The notes beneath the pieces are model-generated. The model ran no database searches, had not been told where the DNA came from, and saw only the letters and a program-made list of their open reading frames with translations. The translations under genes and the position numbers were made by a program. Below are positions 17,017 to 25,579 of a stretch of 64,000 bases of DNA, piece after piece; position 1 is the first letter of the stretch; every line of letters begins with the position of its first letter. This stretch comes from Acidimicrobiia bacterium (GTDB taxonomy: Bacteria > Actinomycetota > Acidimicrobiia > IMCC26256 > JAOSJM01): positions 310,001 to 374,000 of the forward strand of contig JAOSJM010000005.1 of NCBI GenBank assembly GCA_027494165.1. The letters run 5' to 3'.

Positions 17017-17709
17017 AGCGCCACCACCCCCGTCCCGCCAGGTGATCTTCTTGCCCTCGTGGTACTCGCGGCCCGCGTAGGAGATCGGGACCTCGTAGAT
17101 CCGGATCCCGCGACGCAGGACCTTGGCCGTGACCTCGGGTTCGAAGTCGAAGCGCTTCGCCCGCAGCTCGATGCCGTCGAGGACCTCCCGGTCGAAGAGC
17201 TTGTAGCACGTCTCCATGTCGGAGAGGGTCGAGTCGTAGAGCACGTTCGTCACGAGGGAGAGGAAGCGGTTCCCGACCCAGTGGAGGAAGAGCATGTTGC
17301 GGCGCTCACCGGTGAAGCGCGACCCGTACACGACCTCGGCCTTCCCCCCGAGGAGCGGGGCGAGGAGCCTGGGCCAGTCCTCGGGGTCGTACTCGAGGTC
17401 GGCGTCCTGGATGAGCACCAGATCCCCGGTGACGTGCTCCAGCCCGGTGCGGATCGCCGCGCCCTTCCCCTGGTTCCGGGGGTGGAGCACGACCCGTACC
17501 GTGCTGTCGCCGAGCTGCGAGAGCACCGCCCGGGTGCCGTCGGTGCTCCCGTCGTCGACGACGACGATCTCCCGCTCGACCGGCAGCTCCACCGCCCGCA
17601 TCCGGCGGAGGATCTCGCCGAGGGTGTTGCGCTCGTTGAAGACGGGGACGATGACCGAGAGCTTGCGGTGCCCCGTTCTCGCCTCAGGCACGGTCCCGCT
17701 CTCGCTCAC
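16983..17709 (-). CDS. DPM1-type polyprenyl-phosphate sugar synthase (frame corrected at a C5 run)
   Basis: GT2 enzyme similar to dolichol-phosphate mannose/glucose synthases, about 241 residues. It has [59 protein letters not shown] (the DxD motif) and [11 protein letters not shown], ending KITWRDG. At that point an extra C (run 17027-17031) sends the raw frame into the next gene. With one C removed the end reads [15 protein letters not shown] then TAG at 16983-16985, the normal family terminus. It makes polyprenyl-phosphate-linked sugar for extracytoplasmic transfer. GTG 17709 overlaps the UDP-xylose synthase gene by 26 nt; GTG 17691 is an alternative with an 8-nt overlap. Confidence 0.85.
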
Positions 17710-18631
17710 CCCGGTACCACTCGAGGGTCCGGGCGAGCCCTTCCCGCAGGCCGGTCTCGGGCCGCCAGCCGAGGACCCGCTCGGCCAGGGAGATGTCGGG
17801 TCGCCGGCGAGCCGGGTCGTCGGCGGGCAGGGGCTCGAACACGAGCTCGCAGTCGGCGCCGGTGACCTCGAGCACGGTCACGGCCAGCTCGCGCACCGTG
17901 TGCTCGTCGGGGTTCCCGATGTTCACCGGCCCGATCCACGCCGACCCGAGGAGGGCCATGATGCCGCGCACCTGGTCGTCGACGTAGCAGAACGAGCGGG
18001 TCTGGCGACCGTCCCCGAAGATCGTGATCGGCCGCCCGTCGAGGGCCTGCGACAGGAAGTTGGGGATGGCCCGGCCGTCCCCCGGACGGAGGCCCGGCCC
18101 GTAGGTGTTGAAGATGCGCACGATCTTGACGTCGAGCCCGTGGGCCCGGTGGTAGGCCATCGCCATGGCCTCGGAGAAGCGCTTCGCCTCGTCGTAGACC
18201 CCACGTGGCCCCACCGGGTTCACGTTGCCCCAGTAGGACTCGGGCTGGGGGTGCACGAGCGGGTCGCCGTACACCTCGCTGGTGGACGCGAGCAGGTACA
18301 CGGCCCGCTTCTCCTTGGCCAGCCCGAGGGTCCGGTGGGTCCCGAGCGACCCCACCTTGAGGGTCTTGATGGGGTGCTCCAGGTAGTCGCGGGGACTGGC
18401 CGGGCTGGCGAAGTGGAGCACGGCGTCGACGGGGCCCGGGACGTGGACGTAGTGGGTGACGTCGTAGTCGACGTAGGTGAAGGCCCCGGTCGTGAAGAGG
18501 TCCTCGACGTTCTCGAGCCGCCCGGTGAGGAGGTTGTCGAGCCCGACGACCTCCCAGCCGGCCTCGACGAGGCCGCGGCACAGGTTGGAGCCGAGGAACC
18601 CCGCCGCGCCGGTGACGACGGCGAGCGGCAT
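17684..18631 (-). CDS. UDP-glucuronate decarboxylase / UDP-xylose synthase-like SDR
   Basis: 315 residues, extended SDR. Motifs are [13 protein letters not shown], the adenosine-ribose site [57 protein letters not shown] and the catalytic pair in [12 protein letters not shown], then [17 protein letters not shown] and [11 protein letters not shown]. The SPASP...YLxxPIxTLKVGSxGT string is characteristic of UXS, which oxidises, decarboxylates and re-reduces UDP-glucuronate to UDP-xylose. The UDP-glucose dehydrogenase that supplies its substrate lies immediately upstream and overlaps by 1 nt (TGATG), so the two make a short pathway. UDP-apiose or 4-keto-pentose products cannot be excluded. Confidence 0.92.
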   Translation of the reverse strand: MPLAVVTGAAGFLGSNLCRGLVEAGWEVVGLDNLLTGRLENVEDLFTTGAFTYVDYDVTHYVHVPGPVDAVLHFASPASPRDYLEHPIKTLKVGSLGTHRTLGLAKEKRAVYLLASTSEVYGDPLVHPQPESYWGNVNPVGPRGVYDEAKRFSEAMAMAYHRAHGLDVKIVRIFNTYGPGLRPGDGRAIPNFLSQALDGRPITIFGDGRQTRSFCYVDDQVRGIMALLGSAWIGPVNIGNPDEHTVRELAVTVLEVTGADCELVFEPLPADDPARRRPDISLAERVLGWRPETGLREGLARTLEWYRGERERDRA

Positions 18632-19926
18632 CAGCGGCCCACCCCTTCGTAACGGAAGCCGCGCCGCCGCAGCCCGGCCGGGTCGAGGAGGTTGCGGCAG
18701 TCGACCACGGTAGGGCTCGCCATCGCGTCCCGGACCCGGTCGAAGTCGAGCCAGCGCAGCTCGTCCCACTCCGTGAGGACGGTCAGGACCCGGGCGCCGG
18801 CGCACGCCGCGTACGGGTCCTCGACCACGTCGAGCCCGGGCACGGCCTCGACCGCCGCCGGGCCGGCCACCGGGTCGTAGGCCCGCACCGCGGCGCCCTC
18901 CTCGAGCAGCCTCCGGACGATCGTGACCGCCGGGGAGTCCCGGAGGTCGTCGGTGTTGGCCTTGAAGGTGAGGCCCCACGCGCCCACGGGCACCCCGGAG
19001 AGGTCGCCGCCGGCGGCACGCCGGATCTTCTGCACCATCCGCTCGTGCTGGCGGGCGTTCACGGTCACGACCCCGTCGAGGAGGTCGAAGTCGTAGCCTG
19101 CCTCCCTGGCGGTGTGGAGCAGCGCGGCGGTGTCCTTGGGGAAGCAGGAGCCTCCGTAGCCGGGCCCCGCGTACAGGAAGTCGAAGCCGATGCGGGGGTC
19201 GTAGCCCATACCCAGCGCGACCTCGCGGACGTCGGCGTCGAGCGACTCGCACAGGTTGGCGATGGCGTTGATGAACGAGATCTTCGTGGCGAGGAAGGCG
19301 TTGGAGGCGTACTTGATCATCTCGGCGGAGGCCGGGTCGGTCACGAGCACCGGTGCCTGCACGCCCCGGTAGAGCTCCGACACCCTCACGGCCACCGAGG
19401 GGACGTCGGCGCCCACGACGACCCGGCTGGGCTGGAGGAAGTCGCGCACGGCCGTCCCCTCGCGCAGGAACTCGGGGTTGGAGGCCACGCCGATCTCGTC
19501 GATCGACGCGCCGTTCTCGGCCAGGATCCGCTCGACGAGGCGCGTCGAGCCCACGGGCATGGTCGACTTGTTGACCACGACGGTCCCGGGGGCCAGCAGC
19601 GGCGCGATCTCGCGGGCGACGGCGGCGACGTGGGACAGGTCGGCGCCCCCGTCGTCGCCCTGGGGCGTGGGCACGCACAGGAACACGAACTCCGCGTCGG
19701 GCACGGCCTCCGCCGCGCCGACCACGAACCCGAGCCGCCCCGAGGCGAGGCCCTCCGCCACCAGCTCGGGCAGCTCGTCCTCGAGGATCGACACCTCGCC
19801 CCTCGCGAGCGCGACCACCTTCTCCTCGTCGACGTCGGCGCCGCACACCACGTGACCGAGCCGGGCGAGGCAGGCGGCCGTGGTGAGCCCCACGTAGCCG
19901 GTGCCGACGACCGCGACCCGGCTCAC
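18631..19926 (-). CDS. ugd: UDP-glucose 6-dehydrogenase
   Basis: 431 residues of the UDP-glucose/GDP-mannose dehydrogenase family. The N-terminal NAD domain has [32 protein letters not shown] and [11 protein letters not shown] follow. The central helix region has [22 protein letters not shown] and the catalytic cysteine lies in [12 protein letters not shown] (about residue 265); the C-terminal UDP-binding domain has [17 protein letters not shown]. It oxidises UDP-glucose twice to UDP-glucuronate. The N-terminal ATG 19926 overlaps the rmlD stop by 4 nt and its stop overlaps the UXS start, so it sits mid-operon. The downstream decarboxylase argues for UDP-glucose rather than GDP-mannose as substrate. 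Confidence 0.93.
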   Translation of the reverse strand: MSRVAVVGTGYVGLTTAACLARLGHVVCGADVDEEKVVALARGEVSILEDELPELVAEGLASGRLGFVVGAAEAVPDAEFVFLCVPTPQGDDGGADLSHVAAVAREIAPLLAPGTVVVNKSTMPVGSTRLVERILAENGASIDEIGVASNPEFLREGTAVRDFLQPSRVVVGADVPSVAVRVSELYRGVQAPVLVTDPASAEMIKYASNAFLATKISFINAIANLCESLDADVREVALGMGYDPRIGFDFLYAGPGYGGSCFPKDTAALLHTAREAGYDFDLLDGVVTVNARQHERMVQKIRRAAGGDLSGVPVGAWGLTFKANTDDLRDSPAVTIVRRLLEEGAAVRAYDPVAGPAAVEAVPGLDVVEDPYAACAGARVLTVLTEWDELRWLDFDRVRDAMASPTVVDCRNLLDPAGLRRRGFRYEGVGR

Positions 19927-20771
19927 GGAGCCTCCCCGCCGTCGCCCAGGTACTCCGCCAGGGCCTCGCGGTAGTGGCGCAGGGGAGGGAGGCCGGCGAG
20001 CCGCCAGGCGCGGTCGTCGAGCGCGCTGTAGGCCGGGCGGGCCGCCGGTCGCCCGAGCTCCGCGCTGGTGATGGTGCCCACGCCCGACGGGTCCCGGCCG
20101 GCGAGCTCGAGGACGTCGACCCCGAACCGGTGTCGGCTGCAGGCGCCCTCGTTGCGCACGTGGAACAGCCCGGGGAGGCGCCCGGCCGCCAGCCGCACGA
20201 GGGCGGCGGCGAGGTCGGGGGCGTAGGTGGGGCAGCTCGTCTGGTCGTCGACCAGGCCCCGCAGCTCACCCCGCCGGTGGGCGTCGAGCACCCAGGAGAC
20301 GAAGTCGCTCCCGCGCCGCCCGAACACCCACGACGTTCGGACGACGGCCCAGGACCGGCAGTGGCGGGCGAGCTCGAGCTCGCCGCCGAGCTTGGACCGG
20401 CCGTACTCGGAGACGGGAGCCGGGTCGTCCCACTCGTGGTAGGGGCGGCGCTGCGAGCCGTCGAACACGTAGTCGGTCGACACGTGGACCACGTGGGCCC
20501 CCAGTCGCTCGGCGGCCACCGCGAGGTGCCGGACGCCGAGCGCGTTGGTGGCGTACGCCAGGTCGGGGTCGCGCTCGCAAGCGTCGACGTCGGTGAGGGC
20601 CGCGCAGTTCAGGACGACGTCGGGGGCGAAGGCGCCGACCACCTGCTCGACCCGTTCCCGGTCGGCCAGCTCCAGCACCGCGTGGTCGGCGGCGAGGACC
20701 TCCCGCCCCCCGAGCCGCGCGACCGCGGCCGAGCCGAGCTGACCACCCGCACCGGTGACGAGGATCCGCAT
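19923..20771 (-). CDS. rmlD: dTDP-4-dehydrorhamnose reductase
   Basis: 282 residues. RmlD features: [14 protein letters not shown], the acidic [10 protein letters not shown] segment, [34 protein letters not shown] and the catalytic YGRSKLGGE, plus RTSWVFG. It reduces dTDP-4-keto-rhamnose to dTDP-L-rhamnose with NADPH. ATG 20771 lies 10 nt past the rmlB stop. rmlA and rmlC, the other two steps of the pathway, are not in this window, so they must be elsewhere or replaced. The product would feed the WbbL-like transferase in the same operon. Confidence 0.93.
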   Translation of the reverse strand: MRILVTGAGGQLGSAAVARLGGREVLAADHAVLELADRERVEQVVGAFAPDVVLNCAALTDVDACERDPDLAYATNALGVRHLAVAAERLGAHVVHVSTDYVFDGSQRRPYHEWDDPAPVSEYGRSKLGGELELARHCRSWAVVRTSWVFGRRGSDFVSWVLDAHRRGELRGLVDDQTSCPTYAPDLAAALVRLAAGRLPGLFHVRNEGACSRHRFGVDVLELAGRDPSGVGTITSAELGRPAARPAYSALDDRAWRLAGLPPLRHYREALAEYLGDGGEAP

Positions 20772-20781
20772 CGGCTCCGTC

Positions 20782-21780
20782 CTACCGCCAGTCGGTCTCC
20801 ACGACCGGAGCCCGGTCGCGCAACGGCTCCCACCAGCCCCGGTGCGCCGCGTACCACCCGACGGTCTCCCGGAGGCCGTCGTCGAAGGCCACGGTGGGCT
20901 CCCAGCCGAGCTCGCGGCGGATCTTCGACGAGTCGAGGAGGTACCGCCGGTCGTGGCCGGGCCGGTCGGGCACGACCGTCTTGAGCGACCGCGGCTTCCC
21001 CAGCGCGCCGAGCACGCCGTCGGCGATCTCCTCGATGCTCTTCTCGACCCCGCTGCCGACGTTGTAGGTCTCGCCGTCGACCCCGTCGAGGAGGATCCGC
21101 TCGACGGCCCGGCAGTGGTCGACGACGTGCAGCCACTCCCGCTGGTTCTGCGTGGAGGCGTAGAGCGGGAGGGGCTGGTCGTCGAGGGCCCGGGTGGTGA
21201 AGAGCGGGATCACCTTCTCGGGGAACTGGTAGGGCCCGTAGTTGTTCGAGCAGTTGGAGATGGTGACGGGCAGCCCGTAGGTCTCGTGGTAGGCCCGCAC
21301 CGCGTGGTCGGCGGCCGCCTTCGAGGCGTTGTACGGCGTGCGCGGGCGGTAGGGGGACTCCTCGGTGAAGGCGCCCGGGTCGTCGAGGGCCAGGTCGCCG
21401 TAGACCTCGCAGGTCGAGACGTGGTGGAAGCGGGACAGGCCGGCGTGCCGGGCCGCCTCGAGGAGCGTCTGGGTCCCCATGACGTTGGTCCGGAAGAAGC
21501 GACCGGGGTCGAGCACGGCCAGGCTGTTGTGCGACTCGGCGGCGAAGTTGACGACCACGTCGACGGCGTGGTCGCGCAGGAGCCGCTCCCCGAGCTCGAG
21601 GTCGCCGATGTCGCCCTGGACGAACGCGACCCGATCCTCGACGTCGGCCAGGTTGGGCCGGTTGCCCGCGTACGTGAGGAGGTCGAGGGCGACCACGTGG
21701 TCGTCGGGGTGGTGCTCCACCCAGTACCGCACGAAGTTCGACCCGATGAAGCCGGCGGCGCCGGTCACGAGCATGCGCAC
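20782..21780 (-). CDS. rmlB: dTDP-glucose 4,6-dehydratase
   Basis: About 332 residues. RmlB motifs: MLVTGAAGFIGSNFVRY, VVALDLLTYAGNRPNL, FAAESHNSLAVLDPGRFFRTNVMGT, HHVSTCEVYGDL with the catalytic Thr/Asp/Glu region, YNASKAAADH, and NCSNNYGPYQFPEKVIPL. One departure from the usual family sequence is HNSLAVL where HVDRSI is typical. It converts dTDP-glucose to the 4-keto-6-deoxy sugar. GTG 21780 is preferred over TTG 21789 and ATG 21774 because a TAGGAT box lies 8 nt upstream with no ribosome site. It heads the rhamnose/xylose block; LCP lies upstream on the same strand. Confidence 0.93.
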   Translation of the reverse strand: MRMLVTGAAGFIGSNFVRYWVEHHPDDHVVALDLLTYAGNRPNLADVEDRVAFVQGDIGDLELGERLLRDHAVDVVVNFAAESHNSLAVLDPGRFFRTNVMGTQTLLEAARHAGLSRFHHVSTCEVYGDLALDDPGAFTEESPYRPRTPYNASKAAADHAVRAYHETYGLPVTISNCSNNYGPYQFPEKVIPLFTTRALDDQPLPLYASTQNQREWLHVVDHCRAVERILLDGVDGETYNVGSGVEKSIEEIADGVLGALGKPRSLKTVVPDRPGHDRRYLLDSSKIRRELGWEPTVAFDDGLRETVGWYAAHRGWWEPLRDRAPVVETDWR

Positions 21781-21788
21781 AGCGCCCA

Positions 21789-21794
21789 ATCCTA
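21789..21794 (-). promoter_or_regulatory. -10 box TAGGAT for rmlB operon
   Basis: TAGGAT on the minus strand lies 8 nt before GTG 21780 and inside the short LCP-rmlB spacer, predicting a leaderless transcript for the rmlB-rmlD-ugd-UXS-glycosyltransferase operon. Confidence 0.45.
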
Positions 21795-21841
21795 CGGCAG
21801 CCGCCCGGAACCCCCGTCACGGCGGGCCCCGACCGGCCGGG

Positions 21842-23281
21842 TCAGCACTCGGTCTGGGGCGCGGGCTCCCCGGTCGTGGCCGGCGCCTCGGTGCCCGGCG
21901 GCGCGGGGGTGGCCGGGGCCGCCGGGCCGGCCGTCGTGTCGGTCGAGGCGGTGCCCCCGCCCGGCGCGGTGACCTGTCCCTCGAAGTCGGCCCGCAGGAC
22001 GACCTCGACGTCGGCGTCGACGACACCGGCCGACTCCACCAGCTCGCCCACCCCCAGGTAGGCGCGCACGAGCCGGGCCTTGTCCTGCGCCCCGGGGACG
22101 TGGCGGATCTCGGTGGCGGCGTCGACGATCGGTTCGTTGCCGACGCCGGACGGGGCGAAGCCCTCGGCCTGGAGCGCGGCGAGGGTGTCCCCGGCGAGCC
22201 CCTGGACGCCCGCGCCGTTGAGGACGCGGACCCGCACGCTCGAGGGCACGACGTCGGGCAGGGCCTCGTCCTCGGGCTCGGGGATCGGGGCCCGCAGCCG
22301 GGCCAGGATCGGCTCGGCCGCCTCGCGGTCCACGAACAGCACGGACTGCCTCCCGGCCGTTCCCGCCGTCCACGGGATGGTCTCCATCGGGAAGCGCTCG
22401 GCGTCGTTCGGGTCGACGTTGCGGAAGGCGTTGACGAGCCCGAAGACGCTGTCGCGGTCGAGGCTCGCATCGGCCTTGAGCTCGTCGAGGACCTCGTTGG
22501 CCACCCGGTTCGCGGTGAGGGGGCTGCGCAGCGACTGGGAGACGGCCTCGCTGGCCAGGCGGCGCAGGAAGCTCTGCTGGCGTTGGATCCGGCCGATGTC
22601 GCCCGTGGGATCGGACACCCAGCGACCGTCGACGAACTGCTCGTACTCCCGGGACCGGACGTAGGCCAGGGCGTCGGCACCGCCGAGGCGGTAGCACCCC
22701 GCCCCGAACCCGGCCGCCGAGAGGCCGGTGTTGGCGTCACGGGCCGGGGCCGGGAAGTAGACGGGGACGCCACCGAGGGCGTCCACGATCCCCTGGAAGG
22801 TGGCGAAGTCGATCTCGAGGTAGTGGTTGATCTCGATGTCGAAGTTGGCCTGGAGGGTGTCGACCACCTTCTGGGCGCCGTGGTTGTACGCGGCGTTGAT
22901 CTTCGACTCGCCGACGCCGGGGATGTCGACCCACAGGTCGCGGGGGAACGAGACGAGCAGCCCCTCCTTGGTCCGCGGGTCGACGTGGACGACCATGATC
23001 GTGTCGGAGCGCTGGCCTCCGACCTCGGACGCGCTCCCGAAGGACTCGGCCTCCTGCTCGCTCTCGACGAACTGGCGGGTGTCCGAGCCGATGACGAGGT
23101 AGTTGGCCGGCTCCCCCGGGTCGACCTCGGTGACCTCGACGTCGACGCGCTCGATGCCGCTGATCTTGCGGTCGATGACCGCGTTGACCCCGACCACGCC
23201 GCTCACCGTGACGACGGTGGCGAGGCCGAGGGCGACGAGGTAGCGGCGGGACCAGGCCCGGAGGTGGGAGCGGGCGCTCAC
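21842..23281 (-). CDS. LytR-CpsA-Psr ligase with LytR_C domain
   Basis: 479 residues. An N-terminal membrane helix (about 14-36) precedes the LCP domain (about 55-245) with YLVIGSDTR, SDTIMVVHVDP, VSFPRDLWVDIPG, KINAAYNHGA, and YVRSREYE near the lipid pocket. A LytR C-terminal domain follows (VRVRVLNGAGVQGLAGDTLAAL), then a Pro/Thr/Ala-rich tail ending in cysteine. LCP enzymes attach undecaprenyl-linked glycans to peptidoglycan (or arabinogalactan in mycobacteria). The place next to rhamnose and glycosyltransferase genes fits attachment of the polymer they make. GTG 23281 has TAGAAT 9 nt upstream and no ribosome site. Confidence 0.92.
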   Translation of the reverse strand: MSARSHLRAWSRRYLVALGLATVVTVSGVVGVNAVIDRKISGIERVDVEVTEVDPGEPANYLVIGSDTRQFVESEQEAESFGSASEVGGQRSDTIMVVHVDPRTKEGLLVSFPRDLWVDIPGVGESKINAAYNHGAQKVVDTLQANFDIEINHYLEIDFATFQGIVDALGGVPVYFPAPARDANTGLSAAGFGAGCYRLGGADALAYVRSREYEQFVDGRWVSDPTGDIGRIQRQQSFLRRLASEAVSQSLRSPLTANRVANEVLDELKADASLDRDSVFGLVNAFRNVDPNDAERFPMETIPWTAGTAGRQSVLFVDREAAEPILARLRAPIPEPEDEALPDVVPSSVRVRVLNGAGVQGLAGDTLAALQAEGFAPSGVGNEPIVDAATEIRHVPGAQDKARLVRAYLGVGELVESAGVVDADVEVVLRADFEGQVTAPGGGTASTDTTAGPAAPATPAPPGTEAPATTGEPAPQTEC

Positions 23282-23290
23282 GAGTCGGTG

Positions 23291-23296
23291 ATTCTA
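23291..23296 (-). promoter_or_regulatory. -10 box TAGAAT for the LCP gene
   Basis: TAGAAT on the minus strand lies 9 nt before GTG 23281, with no Shine-Dalgarno sequence. A 12-bp palindrome is just upstream. Confidence 0.5.
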
Positions 23297-23315
23297 CGGG
23301 GAGACCCGCCGCGCT

Positions 23316-23327
23316 CGGTGATCACCG
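23316..23327. promoter_or_regulatory. 12-bp palindrome CGGTGATCACCG upstream of LCP
   Basis: A perfect 12-bp palindrome lies 20 bp above the LCP -10 box, where a -35-overlapping regulator could bind. It is also just past the acyl-CoA dehydrogenase stop. Confidence 0.35.
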
Positions 23328-23365
23328 GGTGAGGATCGCGTGGAGATCCGGTGCAGCCACGGGCC

Positions 23366-24516
23366 TCACCCCTCGACGGGGAGGCCCAGGTCCCGGGCGA
23401 CGACGAGCCGCTGGATCTCGCTCGTCCCCTCGCCGATCTCGAGGATCTTGGCGTCCCGGTAGAAGCGGCTCACCGGGGTCTCGTCGACGAAGCCGTAGCC
23501 ACCGTGCACCTGGACCGCCTCGCGGGTCGCCGTCACCGCCGCCTCGCTGGCGTAGAGCTTGGCCATCGCCGCGGCCCGCCGGAACGGCTTCCCACGGTCC
23601 CGGAGCCAGGCCGCCTTGTAGGTGAGGTTGCGGGCGTTCTCGACGGCGACCGCCATGTCCGCGCACTTGAAGGCCACCGCCTGGTACCGGCCGATGGGCC
23701 CTCCGAACGCCTGGCGCTCCCGGGCGTAGGCCACGGAGGCGTCGAGGCAGGCCTGGGCCAGCCCCACCGCGAGCGCCGCGATGGCGATGCGTCCCTCGTC
23801 GAGGATCCGCAGGAAGGTGGCGAAGCCGGTCCCCCGCTCGCCGAGGAGGTGGTCCCCGGATACCCGGCAGCCCGAGAAGACGAGCTCGTGGGTGTCGCTC
23901 GCCCGCCAGCCCATCTTGCGGTACGGGGGCATCACCTCGAAGCCGGGCGTGCCGGCGTCGACGACGAGGTTGCTGATCTCGCCGGGCCCGGTGAGGGCCG
24001 TGATCGTCACGCACCGGGTGATGGGCGTCCCGGAGTTGGTGATGAAGCTCTTCTGGCCGTCGATCAGCCACTCCCCCGTGGCGGGATCGAGCTCGGCCCG
24101 GGTCCGGGTGGCCCCGGCGTCCGAGCCGGCGCCGGCCTCGGTGAGGCCGAAGGCCCCCAGCACCTTCCCCTCGCACATCGGCACGAGGTACTCCTGCTTC
24201 TGGGCCTCGGTGCCCGCGTGGTGGAACGGGGCCGCTCCCAGGCTCACGCCGGCCTCGAGGGTGATGGCCATCGAGGAGTCGACCCGGGCCAGCTCCTCGA
24301 TCGCCAGGCAGTAGGTGAGGAGGTCGGCGCCCCCTCCCCCGTACTCGGGCGGGAACGGGAGCCCGAACAGCCCCAGCTCCCCCATCTTCAGGACGGCGTC
24401 GACTGGGAACCGGGCTTCGCGGTCCCATGCCTCGGCGTGCGGAGCGATCTCGGCCAGGGCGAACTCGCGCACGACCCCCGGAAGGCCTCCTGCTCGCGCG
24501 TCAGCTCGAGGTCCAT
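23366..24516 (-). CDS. Acyl-CoA dehydrogenase, short/medium-chain type (frameshifted near start as sequenced)
   Basis: About 383 residues after repair. ATG 24516 gives MDLELTREQEAFRG; at a C5 run (24475-24479) one added base continues as VVREFALAEIAPHAEAWD. The rest is a full ACAD: GLTEAGAGSDAG, FITNSG, DEGRIAIAALAVGLAQACLDAS, RQAFGGPIGRYQAVAFKCADM, VQVHGGYGFVDETPVSRFYRDAK and catalytic IGEGTSEIQR. It introduces an alpha,beta double bond into acyl-CoAs and passes electrons to ETF. The canonical glutamate (EGT) is present, unlike the two ACADs near 50-55 kb. It lies downstream of the aquaporin gene with a 165-nt gap holding a TAGCGT box. The substrate cannot be read from sequence. Confidence 0.9.
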
Positions 24517-24681
24517 GGACCGCTCTCGGGGCGACGCCTCGCCTCCTGCACCCTCCTCACGTCTTGCACGCTACCGCCGAGCCCTCGACCCCGGCGTGCT
24601 CGCCGCCGGGGTTCCGCGCCGGTCCCGGAACCGCCGGATCGGGCCCGACGTCGGAGGTGCCGGCCCGGAGGGTCGGGGACG

Positions 24682-25485
24682 TCACTCCGGGCGGTCGGCG
24701 CGCCCCGTGACCCGGTCGCTGACCCGGTCGGCGGCGTCCCGCGCCCCGGTGAGCACGCCGGCCCGTCCGAGCTCGGTGTCCTCCAGGCGGGACTCGTCGA
24801 CCGCCAGCCAGGCCAGGACACCCAGGACCGCGCCGAGCAGCGGGAACACGACGAAGGCCCAGAGCTGCTCGAGCGCGTCCCCTCCGGCGTAGATGGCCAC
24901 GGCGAAGCTGCGCGCCGGGTTCACCGACGTGTTGTCGACGGGGATGCTGATGAGGTGGATGAGGGCGAGCGTGATCCCGACCGTGAGCCCGACCTGACCC
25001 GCCGCGAACCTCCGGCTCGTGGTGCTCAGCACCGCGAACACGAGGAGCCCGGTCATCACGAGCTCGGCGAGGACCATGGCGCCGAAGCCGAAGCCGCCCG
25101 GCGAGAGGTTCCCCCAGCCGTTCACGGCGAACGTCTCCGGACTCACGTCGAACCCGTCGATGCTCGAGGCCAACACGAAGATCACCAACCCGCCGAGCGC
25201 CGCCCCGACGAGCTGTCCGCCGACGTAGGCCGGGACCTGGCGACCCTCGGTCTTGCGCATCAGCCACGAGCCGAAGGTCACGGCCGGGTTGATGTGACAC
25301 CCCGAGACGGGCCCGACGGCGTACGCGGCGACGAGGAGCGCGAACCCGAAGGCCAGCGCGACGCCCAGGACCTCGACGCTGGGGCCGAAGGCGCCGGTCG
25401 CCAGCACGGCCGTGCCCGGTCCCCCCAGCACGAGGATCATGGTCCCGATCAGCTCGGCGGCGAAGATCCTGCCGTATCGCCCCAC
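24682..25485 (-). CDS. MIP-family aquaporin/glycerol channel (AqpZ-like)
   Basis: 267 residues from GTG 25485, which follows GAGGGGGG at a 4-nt gap. Six helices and two half-helices carry the channel motifs SGCHINPAVTFG (first NPA) and NTSVNPARSFAVAIY (second NPA). The aromatic/arginine filter Arg follows the second NPA (NPAR). The residues fit a water-selective AqpZ type better than GlpF, but selectivity is inferred only. The C-terminal 45 residues form a charged cytosolic tail with regularly spaced Asp/Arg. It is divergent from pabB, with about 95 nt between the starts. Confidence 0.9.
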   Translation of the reverse strand: MGRYGRIFAAELIGTMILVLGGPGTAVLATGAFGPSVEVLGVALAFGFALLVAAYAVGPVSGCHINPAVTFGSWLMRKTEGRQVPAYVGGQLVGAALGGLVIFVLASSIDGFDVSPETFAVNGWGNLSPGGFGFGAMVLAELVMTGLLVFAVLSTTSRRFAAGQVGLTVGITLALIHLISIPVDNTSVNPARSFAVAIYAGGDALEQLWAFVVFPLLGAVLGVLAWLAVDESRLEDTELGRAGVLTGARDAADRVSDRVTGRADRPE

Positions 25486-25565
25486 GATCCCCCCCTCTGC
25501 ACCGCACCCTGTCCCGGGTGCCGAGCGCGTGCGACCCGGCCCACGGCTGAGCAGGAGCGTAGCGG

Positions 25566-25571
25566 TAGCCT
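25566..25571 (+). promoter_or_regulatory. -10 box TAGCCT for leaderless pabB mRNA
   Basis: TAGCCT ends 8 nt before GTG 25580 and no ribosome site is present, predicting a leaderless pabB-pabC transcript. Confidence 0.5.
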
Positions 25572-25579
25572 GCCTCTCA

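Noticed and set aside
16078-17709. A genuine fused two-glycosyltransferase protein
   Set aside because: The first enzyme's normal C-terminus and stop reappear when one C is removed from a C5 run; the fused linker is not protein-like.
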